The notes beneath the pieces are model-generated. The model searched no databases and was not told the origin of the DNA. It worked only from the letters and a program-made list of their open reading frames with translations. From the NCBI GenBank assembly GCA_000442125.1, contig KE546969.1, positions 1,426,001 to 1,490,000 of the forward strand: a DNA stretch of 64,000 nucleotides, written 5' to 3'. Every line of letters begins with the position of its first letter. Position 1 is the stretch's first letter. The stretch is from Opeltia flavorubescens. Lineage: Eukaryota; Ascomycota; Lecanoromycetes; Teloschistales; Teloschistaceae. This document shows positions 10,382 to 19,231 of this stretch, piece by piece. The translations under genes were made by a program, and so were the position numbers.

Positions 10382-11520
10382 TTACTCAGGTGGCTGGTAT
10401 GGGTGAACCAACATCTCGCTAAAACTAATGCATAAAGTCAGCATTACTTGAGCCGAAACCGAATAGCAAAGTCCAAGCAGCCTTACCTCTCCAATTTCTC
10501 CTTTCCTCGCACTTCCTCTACCAGAAGTGGCATCTTCACTACATTGAACTCATCGTACAATTCTTCGATCTGCTCCAGATACTTTTTCTGCATTTTCCTC
10601 CGCGCATTGCATTGCTCGCATTCATTGCTCTTTTTAGGGAACAACAGCTGATTGACCACGATGGCGTGTGTGTCAATCTCATATGACGTCAACTCTTGAA
10701 TCATACGTTCCGTCTCGTAGAGGGATAGAAACTCGGGAATGCAGACACAGACGAACGTAGTCATGTCGGGATTCTTGAATTGGGTGTTGACTTCCCCTAT
10801 GGTCTCACGTAATGACTCCATCTTCTGGAGTACCTCGTCTAATTGTTGGCCACCAGGTAATCCACCTCTTGCGCCAATGACTGAGTTGAGCATTGGTCCA
10901 AACTGCGTCGAAAGCTGCGATAGCTTGGCTAGAGCCTTCTCCATCACCGTGGGGAACTGGAGGAAGCGAAGGGTGTGTCCAGTAGGAGCAGTATCAAAGA
11001 TGATTAACTCATACGAGAGGGATTTGACTTGCTTCAGGACCTCAGCGAAAGACATTGCTTCGTCTACTCCCGGTATCTGCGATAACCATATCAGCATTAC
11101 GTAGGACAAGGCAGTAATTTTCGCACTCACACTGAAAGCCAGATCTTGCATCATGCTTCCGATCCCTCCCATCTCTTGCATTGCCTGTTCTGCCCCCTCA
11201 CCACCTTCCTTCAGTAGATCTTGTATGCTTCCATTAGGATCTATCTCCATAGCGCTCAGATTTGTGAAACCGTCAATTAGCCGAGCCTCTTTGCCAAACT
11301 TCTGACTGAATGCATCGCTCAGATTGTGTGCAGGGTCGGTAGATATCAGAAGAACCGATTTCTTCACTTTCGCAAGCTGGATAGCAAGAGAGCAAGATGT
11401 GGTAGTTTTCCCTACTCCACCCTTACCACCCACAAAAATCCATCGGAGCGATTTTTGGGAGATGATCGATTGGAGCGATGGCTCGAGATCAATCGAGTCG
11501 GCGTCAACTGTCGCAGACAT
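10382..11520 (-). CDS. GET3: GET3 ATPase, tail-anchored protein targeting
   Basis: Get3 binds tail-anchored membrane proteins in the cytosol and hands them to the Get1/Get2 receptor on the ER. Three exons (11131-11520, 10487-11076, 10382-10424) give 340 residues, the family norm. Visible motifs are the deviant P-loop [12 protein letters not shown] near residue 30, the switch segment [15 protein letters not shown], and the zinc-binding CEQC pair in a His-poor C-terminal part. The last exon is 43 nt and encodes the conserved tail [13 protein letters not shown]. Intron 1 (11077-11130) is 54 nt with no stop, so an unspliced message would read through with 18 extra residues after MMQDLAFS. The gene lies head-to-tail with the sirtuin gene upstream. 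Confidence 0.95.
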
Positions 11521-11915
11521 CGCCGACGGTCAATCCGCCCTCTGAATTCAAAGCCTGACTATTCTCCAGTACTGAAACCTGCCCCTGGTTTCTGGTTGTA
11601 TACTGATACGTCCTGGACCTGACTCCACAAGGTTGTCGTATGATTAAATAAGCAATGGATATGCTGTATTTGAAGGATTTGAGTTATAGAGCGTCGGTTG
11701 CAGGTAGGGAATACAAGATTGTACGTGCAGAGGTCCGAATGACGTCACTTAACGCGCTTGAAAGCGTTGTTAACATATAGATATTAATTTGATAAGATTT
11801 CTTGATATACATCCTCAACCATTCTCAGATTTCAGACATCCAAGTTTGGGAAATTCTATTATATCATTCAATGGTCTCTGGACATGAAGCAAGATATACT
11901 AAGGCGGTGAAGTCA
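11521..11915. promoter_or_regulatory. GET3 upstream / sirtuin downstream region
   Basis: 395 bp between two minus-strand genes. It must contain the sirtuin 3' end and the GET3 promoter. It is AT-rich around 11750-11870 and has no coding signal. Confidence 0.45.
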
Positions 11916-13012
11916 TTACCCATCTATCGGGAACTCATTTTTTGTCTCTAGCCCAGATCCTATCACTTCTTTCAATATATCTGGTATCACAGTACCTGCA
12001 TCTCCTTTGAAGAACCAATCTCGTTCTGTCAGCTTCTGCGACTCGTCGTCCAATTCTAAGTTGGGTTCCTCGGTGTTGAAGACGGCAATGCGAGCCCCGG
12101 CGACTCGCGCGCTGTGAATGTAGATGGCAGCAGGCCAAACCGTGGCGCTAGTGCCTATTACAAGCATCAGATCAACCGGCCCCTGATCAATCCAGGAGTG
12201 AATGCGTTCTCGGGCAGCAGAAGGAACCGGTTCCCCAAACCATACAATTGCTGGACGCAGCAGCGAGGAACACTGTGGGCAGTGCGGAAGCGCCGATACG
12301 GGGACACGGGCGATTGGAAAGCGAGTGTCTGAGATGTCGTGCTCTTCAGAGAGATGTAGAGAAGGAACAATAGGATCAGTGAAATCATTCAGAGACATGT
12401 AGCTGCACTGAGAATTATTGCATTTAATGTCGAAAAGAGACCCATGAATGGGAAGGAGCGAAGACGGCGAATGTTGAGCTCGCTGGGACAACCCTATTCC
12501 GTATTTAATCAGTTCACGTCATAGAGGGCCATCTACTGGCAAGTTGAGAGCCGGTCACCGTCAATGTTCTGATTAATAGCAAGGAAGTCTGACTTCTTCT
12601 CTGCCAATTTGGCAAGTGCTATGTGAGCTCGATTCGGCCTCACCTTCAGTGCATTATGGCGGCGATAGTTATAGAATTGCCAGACCAAACCTGGGTTTTT
12701 CTCGAATGCTTCGGGCGTTGCCAATTGGACTGCGTCGTGTTCTCGCCAAAACCCTCCTGCGCCACGGAAGGTAGGAATACCAGATGCAGCGGACAGACCA
12801 GCTCCAAGTAAAGCTACTACCCTTGCAGAATGCTTAAGACAGGTCACAAACGAAGTGTAGTCGTCAAGATTAATACCGAGAGCTGGATTAGGGAGAGTAC
12901 CCTGGGGAATCCTCCGTTGTTGCTGTTTGGCATATTGCTTTTGTAAAGCTTTTGCAGATTTAGATGCTTTGTGACCTCGAACAGCAGCTGGTTGGGACTG
13001 AGAAGACATCAT
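11916..13012 (-). CDS. Sir2-family NAD-dependent deacylase, SIRT5-like (class III)
   Basis: Two exons (12559-13012, 11916-12493; intron 65 nt) give 343 residues. The Rossmann NAD site reads GAGLSAASGIPTFRG, followed by QNIDG. The catalytic His is in LLPIHGSLFD. A zinc site follows (IKC, SQC, CPQC) and then RPAIVWFGE. The FYNYRRHN segment keeps the Tyr-x-x-Arg pair that in human SIRT5 reads succinyl or malonyl groups. NAD-dependent desuccinylase/demalonylase activity is therefore inferred for class III. The N-terminus is basic (SKSAKALQKQYAKQQQRR), which could be a nuclear or mitochondrial signal. It faces away from the HIU hydrolase gene across a 372 bp gap. Confidence 0.9.
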
Positions 13013-13384
13013 GGCTGGAAAAAGGTACTGGATCCCTTGCGTTGTACGTTACATCCAGGCAGGCTGCACTTGGAAATGGAGCGCCAAGGTATGAGTCTAT
13101 GGACCATGCTCCCGAAGCTTCCTTCTCCTAGTGGTCTGAAGGATTGTTGAGTCACCATCTGAGATAGAAAATCCATCAAGGGAGACACTTATCACGATGT
13201 ATCGCCTGCGACTTGAAGGTTCGTATTGGGGTTCGCTGGGATGCAAAGCAGTCAAATTTGATCTGCGTAGCGTTTGCTGAAGGTGCGAGCAAGGCCCCGC
13301 ACTGATTGCACTTAGTATACAAAGCACAACCATGAGTCCTAAAGTGTAAATCGATACCAAGAAGATCAACTTACCTCAATCATC
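13013..13384. promoter_or_regulatory. divergent promoter, sirtuin / HIU hydrolase
   Basis: 372 bp separate the two outward-facing start codons, so this contains both promoters. The right end (taccaagaagatcaacttac) is pyrimidine-poor. No clear TATA box was found. Confidence 0.4.
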
Positions 13385-13804
13385 ATGAACGAGCCAACAC
13401 CACTCACTGCTCCTCCATCGGCGCCAGCTCGCGAGCCGATCACTTGCCACGTCCTCGACCTTACCACCGGACGCCCTGCATCCTCGATTTCGGTGTCACT
13501 CACATTGCTCCGACCTTTTGGGCCATCAGCCCCACTGACAGCAGTGACTTCATCCGACGGACGTATCAATCAATGGAGCGGCGAAGCAGGGTCTTCTCTG
13601 TCCGAGATATTCGCAAACCTTGCAGAGCATGATGACGGCGAAATGGTTTGGAGCTTGAAATTCGACACAGGCACATACTTCGGCGAAAGTAAGACATTTT
13701 TCCCGGAAGTCGAGGTGCAATTCTTCGTGAATGCTAAAGATGGACACTATCATGTTCCACTCCTGCTGGGTCCCTACAGTTACACGACGTATCGAGGCAG
13801 CTAG
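13385..13804 (+). CDS. 5-hydroxyisourate hydrolase (transthyretin-like)
   Basis: Single exon, 139 residues. HIU hydrolase opens 5-hydroxyisourate to OHCU, the step after urate oxidase in purine breakdown. The family hallmarks are present: CHVLDLTTGRPA near the N-terminus (active-site His), SSDGRINQW in the middle, FFPEVEVQFFV, and the signature C-terminus GPYSYTTYRGS. Residues 1-15 are Pro-rich and not conserved in the family. I see no peroxisomal PTS1. It faces away from the sirtuin gene. Confidence 0.93.
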   Translation: MNEPTPLTAPPSAPAREPITCHVLDLTTGRPASSISVSLTLLRPFGPSAPLTAVTSSDGRINQWSGEAGSSLSEIFANLAEHDDGEMVWSLKFDTGTYFGESKTFFPEVEVQFFVNAKDGHYHVPLLLGPYSYTTYRGS

Positions 13805-15896
13805 CTTGTCTACAGACCCAAGAGCTGCATCTCTTATGAGCTCATGTCTGTCTCACATCCAGTCTGTCTATGTCTATACCTTCGGTCACATATCGTTATC
13901 CATCTGATTCTATGGAAACGATCTCGAAGCACCCACACTATGATGGAACAAAGTTTACTACGGAAAGCTCTCCTACCTTGCGATCGTATGTCTATTGTGC
14001 AGGTGCTGGAAACATCTTTCTATTACAACGGGGACTGTGATCTGTGCTGCTCAGATAGGATTTGGTCTGCCTCACTATAATCTTACCGTAATACATCCTG
14101 CCAAGTCTGTACGGCTCTGTCCTCTCGAGTGTTCAAATTATGTCTCAATCAGTTGCATATGTTGGATCCATCGATAAACTTCGGGCTGATAATAATAATT
14201 GGCAATATCGGGATCCAGGTGGATATATCCAGCGATAGGCCTGGAAAGGCTGCCATGGCCGACGGCTGCCACGTCCCAAGAACCAGATAATGCATTATGC
14301 GCAGGTGCTGCAAGCCAGCTGGGCCAGCCCCACAGGTGCATGCGTCCCGATCAACGGCTTGGCTACCACATCAAGACAGGTTGAGCCGCCTTCCTGTGGG
14401 GTCTTGCACCTTCTTCGACAGCGGTAATGTCGTTGGAATTGGAAACATGCATCATGTCTCAAATCTCTGGAACCTCAAATCTTCGTCTTCTGCTCGGTCC
14501 GAAATGCATCCTGACAACTTAAGAGATAAATGTTGAAGAAATGGGCGTACAGATGCAAATTAAGCCAAACTAAAAGGAAATAGTCAGGGAAATGAGGGTC
14601 TTGGCTTTACAAATTTGGAAGGGCCGGACAAGATGCTAGCAAAGTTAGATTGGGCCGGACCACGGTATTTGTGGCGGAAGCTACTCCTGATATTAAGCGC
14701 TAGTTTTTGAGCCCCTGAACAACGTCGAGCCAACCCGTCTCCCTTGTCCACGCCCCGAACAATCACTGCATACGGTAATGGCTTGCATTGTCATGCAGAT
14801 CTTGCCTTGCCTGGGCCACGTTGAAGCATTTGACGCTCCACTCATTTGCGGTCTCGGGAAGTTTATGGTACTAATCGGTACTGCCTTGTCAGGAGGACCC
14901 TTCAATTTTCCGTAACTGCCGGAGCGCATGCATGATGAGGAGATCAAGACAGCCGCGTAGTGACCTCTGTTACCAACAACAGAGAATGGATGAAGCACGG
15001 TTGATGAAGCTGTGCTGTGTTTTCATGGCTCCGATTTCATGATCATCGACCAACCTGACTAGAGAACTAGACCATGTTCATGTGGAATTGTGGATTGTGG
15101 ACGATGGGCGGATTCACGGACCGCCTTCGCCACTACTGATAGGTACGGACTCAACTCCTGCTGGCTGACCCCGTTGACCCTATTGGCCGCCGCACGATCC
15201 TTCTCCATAACACCTTGACCTGGTTCCGGGTTATCTGTAAGCTCAGCAGGCTGTTTTGTGCTTTCCACTTGGGTTATACTCAATTTGACACCGCAAGTCC
15301 GGCTTGCTTTGGGAACGAGTCAGGAGCACGATACTATGGATGTTCTTGAGCTCTTGCCGGCCATGACGCGTGCTGTAGATGTCGAATCGCGAACTTCTGG
15401 ATCGTTTTGGATTTCAAAACGTGACGCCAGTGCCGATCTACCAGTAGTCTCGACCACAAGGGGAACCGAGCGAGTAAAATTGGAAGTCTGCTTCCTGCCC
15501 AAGGGCTAGCTCCTTTCCCTTCCTGGCTGTCCTGGCCAACCTGGATCTTGACTCTGCGCCAAATGTCCTATTGCGGATTGTAGTCTTGAACCGGACCGCA
15601 GATCAAGGCACCGATGGCGAAATAGCCTGCTATCAGAGATGTTCTCGATGCCTGCTAGCGCTGCTCTCATGTCTGTCTTTTCACCGTAGACCCTCGCGCT
15701 CTTTTTGTTCACATTTTCTCGTACAGAGTTTCACGTCGTCCCCTCCGTCACTCGTTGGCTGTTTCCTATTATCAGGACAGCTGGAGGAGGAATTGTTGTT
15801 GTCATTCGTTCTCAAGTAGCCCTACCTTCTAATCACTTTTACGTATCTACCGATCGTTTCAAGAATTATCACAGGCCATAGCGGCGTTTTAGAAAG
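13805..15896. other. gene-poor 2.1 kb region
   Basis: No frame here has recognisable domains or plausible splicing. The last several hundred bases are rich in C and T on the + strand (15700-15890), typical of a fungal 5' leader, and probably hold the GT2 gene promoter and transcription start. No RNA gene or transposon remnant was seen. Confidence 0.5.
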
Positions 15897-18713
15897 ATGA
15901 ATGCCTTCAGGTCCTACATTCGGCCCAACAAGAGTGGAGCCAAAGATGCCGCTCCCCCATCTACTTCAGCTTCAATGGAAATGAAAGCCTCTTCAGGCGG
16001 GCAATCGAGTCTGCAAACACCAAGCATTCAAACGCCAGCAACTCGGTCCGGATATGCTACTCCAAGGAGCTCTCGACCAGCTTCCCTCCATCCCAGCGGC
16101 GACTTTCGAAATTCCGGTATGGAGGAAGTCAACGAGATCAAGTGTGTTGTTGCTATGAACTGGGTATACCAGTTGCAGAACGAGTACATGTGGAATGGCG
16201 GTTCGCTAGGGGAAGGAGTTATCATGAGGAAGGCTGCGCGACAATTCATCGCCTGTCCCCCTGAATTGACCACCATACGCGGCGGGCTTTTTGATGCTGC
16301 CGCCGAACTGAATTCGAGGGTATGTCGAGATTACGTTATTGCTTCGTGTGCTAACGACGAGCAGGTCGTTATGACTGTCAGTACAAGAGTTATCAACCTA
16401 GTCATGCAACGAGACGATCTTGTCTTTATCCAATTGAAGGATGGGTTAAAACTCCAAATTCTCCCGAATATTGCTTTTCTGCCGACCTGTCAGAAATACC
16501 AGAACGCTGCCTTCATCAAAGATCAGGCTATTTTGGTTGTCTGGGCGGATAGTCCGAAAGAGATTCTTGCACGCTCTGCCGCCATTGAAGAGCAAATGAT
16601 ACATGTTTTCTCCCAAGGGATGTCGCCTTACGGAGAGGAAGTCGACGAGAAGAAGGAAGAGCAGACGGTCAATGTTGTGGAGCTTCCTCCTGGTGGAGGG
16701 AGCAGTGAAGATGGGTATGGCAAGGAAGAAGGTTATGTCGAGAAGCCACGTCCTATCGTATTGACACAGCCTCTTATGACAGCAATCACTCTCATTCTAG
16801 TAGTTGCTGCAATGGGCTCAGGTTGGCGACAAATGGCCATTGAGATATCTGTCGACCAATCCTATTTACGAGTGGTGCTGCTGATTGTTACGCCGATACA
16901 AGTTTGGCTTGCCTTGGTAAGTGATCCTATCAATCATCAAGCTTTATTGGACACTGATTTAGACTGTATCGGTCAGTTCTTCATGCAGTCTGTAGTTGGT
17001 TGCGTATTCCAACTCATCGGGCCCACCAGTCAAATGGTTTCAAATTCAAAATTCTATTCTGGTCTACCACCTCGGCGACTCGCTAATGGGAACCTACCGC
17101 ATGTCACTATCCAATGTCCCGTTTACAAAGAAGGCCTTTACTCCGTCATCGATCCGACCATGAAATCTTTGAAAGCTGCAATCGCTACGTATGAGATGCA
17201 AGGCGGCACTGCAAATATCTTCGTCAATGACGATGGCATGCAACTGCTGTCGGAAGAAGATAGGCAAATACGGAAAGAATATTACGAGGAGAATAGGATT
17301 GGCTGGGTCGCTCGTCCGAAACACAACCCAAAGCCCGCGGAAGGCGAGACTGGATTCATTCGCGCCGGCAAATTTAAGAAAGCTTCAAACATGAACTATG
17401 CCATGGCTGTCAGTGCACGGGTCGAAGAAAAGCTCCGAAACATCCAACGTGGCCCGCAATGGAACCAGGAGATGGAAAGCCACGCCTTCGAGCAATGCCT
17501 TCAGCAAGTCAAAGACGAAGATCAGGGCAGAACGTGGGCCGAAGGTAATCTTCGTATCGGTGACTACATCTTGTTGATCGACTCGGATACCCGTGTGCCA
17601 CAAGATTGCTTCCTGGATGCCGTAAGTGAGATGGAAGCCTCGCCTCAAGTTGCCATCCTTCAATACGCCTCCGGGGTCATGAACGTCACTACGAGCTTCT
17701 TCGAAAACGGAATCACTTTCTTCACTAACCTCATCTATACCGCTATCAAGTTTGCCGTGGCTAATGGGGACGTGGCGCCCTTTGTTGGGCATAACGCAAT
17801 TCTACGATGGTCAGCGCTCCAAGACATTGCATATACTGCAGATGACGGATCGGAAAAGTATTGGTCGGAAACCACTGTCTCGGAGGACTTTGATATGGCC
17901 CTCCGATTGCAATGCACTGGCTATATTGTCCGCCTCGGAGGATATACTGGTGGTGGGTTCAAAGAAGGGGTGTCTCTTACGGTTTACGATGAACTAGCAC
18001 GATGGGAGAAGTACGCCTATGGTTGTAACGAATTGATCTTTCATCCTATCCGATACTGGCCTACACGTGGACCTTTCACGCCACTGTTCCGAAAATTCAT
18101 CGGTTCCAGCATGCCACTGCCTTCCAAGATCACCATCATGGCTTACGTGGGTACCTACTATGCCATTGGATCGGCGTGGATCTTGACTATGCTGAATTAC
18201 TTCCTCATCGGTTGGTTCAACGGGCACCTTGACCACTACTACGTGGAATCGTTCAAGATCTACTTCGCAATCATCATCATTTTCAGCGGTTTGGGCAACG
18301 TAGCACTGGCAGTTCTCCGGTATCGACTGGATGAGCAAAGCATAGGCAGAGCGCTGATAACCAACTTCAAATGGATTCTGTTACTGACTGTTTTCCTGGG
18401 TGGCATCTCCCTGCATGTCAGCCAAGCATTGCTCTGCCACATGTTCTCCATTGACATGAGCTGGGGCGCAACGGCAAAGGAGGTTGAAAACACAACATTC
18501 TTCGAAGAAATCCCGAAACTCATCAAAAAGTTCAAATTCACTTTCATCTGGTGTTTTGTATGCGCCGGAGGAATGATCTATCTGGCCGTCGATCCGCCGC
18601 CGTTCTACGACATCAAGGGGATAACAGCCATCTGGCCAATGACGACTATTGTTGCTAGCCATTTCCTACTACCGATAGTGCTGAACCCCAGCCTAATGCT
18701 TTTCACATTCTAG
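15897..18713 (+). CDS. GT2-family membrane glycosyltransferase (ZtGT2-like)
   Basis: Two exons joined over a 60 nt intron (16917-16976, donor GTAAGT) give 918 residues. A Ser/Pro/Gly-rich cytosolic N-terminus precedes two membrane helices near residue 290. The GT-A catalytic domain shows QCPVYKEG, FVNDDG (about 420), the DxD-type DSDTRVPQDC (about 540) and SEDFDMALRL (about 640). Several membrane helices follow from about residue 730. The usual QxxRW of processive GT2 enzymes is not obvious; DELARWEKY sits at its place. The layout matches the fungal GT2 group known from Zymoseptoria ZtGT2, needed for hyphal growth on solid surfaces. The product is probably a cell-surface polysaccharide, exact sugar unknown. 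The intron lacks stops, so retention would add 20 residues. Confidence 0.85.
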   Translation: MNAFRSYIRPNKSGAKDAAPPSTSASMEMKASSGGQSSLQTPSIQTPATRSGYATPRSSRPASLHPSGDFRNSGMEEVNEIKCVVAMNWVYQLQNEYMWNGGSLGEGVIMRKAARQFIACPPELTTIRGGLFDAAAELNSRVCRDYVIASCANDEQVVMTVSTRVINLVMQRDDLVFIQLKDGLKLQILPNIAFLPTCQKYQNAAFIKDQAILVVWADSPKEILARSAAIEEQMIHVFSQGMSPYGEEVDEKKEEQTVNVVELPPGGGSSEDGYGKEEGYVEKPRPIVLTQPLMTAITLILVVAAMGSGWRQMAIEISVDQSYLRVVLLIVTPIQVWLALVSDPINHQALLDTDLDCIGQFFMQSVVGCVFQLIGPTSQMVSNSKFYSGLPPRRLANGNLPHVTIQCPVYKEGLYSVIDPTMKSLKAAIATYEMQGGTANIFVNDDGMQLLSEEDRQIRKEYYEENRIGWVARPKHNPKPAEGETGFIRAGKFKKASNMNYAMAVSARVEEKLRNIQRGPQWNQEMESHAFEQCLQQVKDEDQGRTWAEGNLRIGDYILLIDSDTRVPQDCFLDAVSEMEASPQVAILQYASGVMNVTTSFFENGITFFTNLIYTAIKFAVANGDVAPFVGHNAILRWSALQDIAYTADDGSEKYWSETTVSEDFDMALRLQCTGYIVRLGGYTGGGFKEGVSLTVYDELARWEKYAYGCNELIFHPIRYWPTRGPFTPLFRKFIGSSMPLPSKITIMAYVGTYYAIGSAWILTMLNYFLIGWFNGHLDHYYVESFKIYFAIIIIFSGLGNVALAVLRYRLDEQSIGRALITNFKWILLLTVFLGGISLHVSQALLCHMFSIDMSWGATAKEVENTTFFEEIPKLIKKFKFTFIWCFVCAGGMIYLAVDPPPFYDIKGITAIWPMTTIVASHFLLPIVLNPSLMLFTF

Positions 18714-19231
18714 CCTCTCATTTCGGTGCTGCATTTTTGGGTATTGGGGGTGTTTATAGAATTGGGAATGGACATGGCGGCAACGACTATAGACCAGCAT
18801 TGTTTTTCGGTCTCAGTCACTCGGTGGCATGGCGTATTTGGAACGGGGCCTTCATTGGCATAAATATGCACCATATTTACGATATAATTGCTGATTCTTG
18901 TCCCATACCTTACCGACGTATGATACCAATTTACAATATAACCTAATCAATACTGTTCTAGCCTGTGTTGCAGCATAGTTCTTCGAGTAGCTGATAGTTC
19001 TCCTTCGATCAAGCATTAAATCTCGCATCAGACAAGATTTTGCTTGCCTTTCACCTTCCAGGCAATCTTTGTAAGTGATTGAGAGATAGAACAAGATGTC
19101 CCTGCCAAGACAGCGCTAAGATAGTAAGAATTTTAGTGATCGATAATCGACAATCGATAAGAACCGTGAATCCATTTGTTTATGAATAAGAGCAGCTCGC
19201 GAGAGCCATTCGACTCGATTACAATGCTCAG
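18714..19231. other. intergenic, GT2 3' end to SPC98 promoter
   Basis: 518 bp between two plus-strand genes. It is AT-rich with several ATG-starting short frames but no conserved-looking protein. Confidence 0.45.

Noticed and set aside
15059-15509. Overlapping 60-83 codon frames before the GT2 gene
   Set aside because: Both strands are open by chance, with no conserved motif, and the region is better read as promoter and leader.
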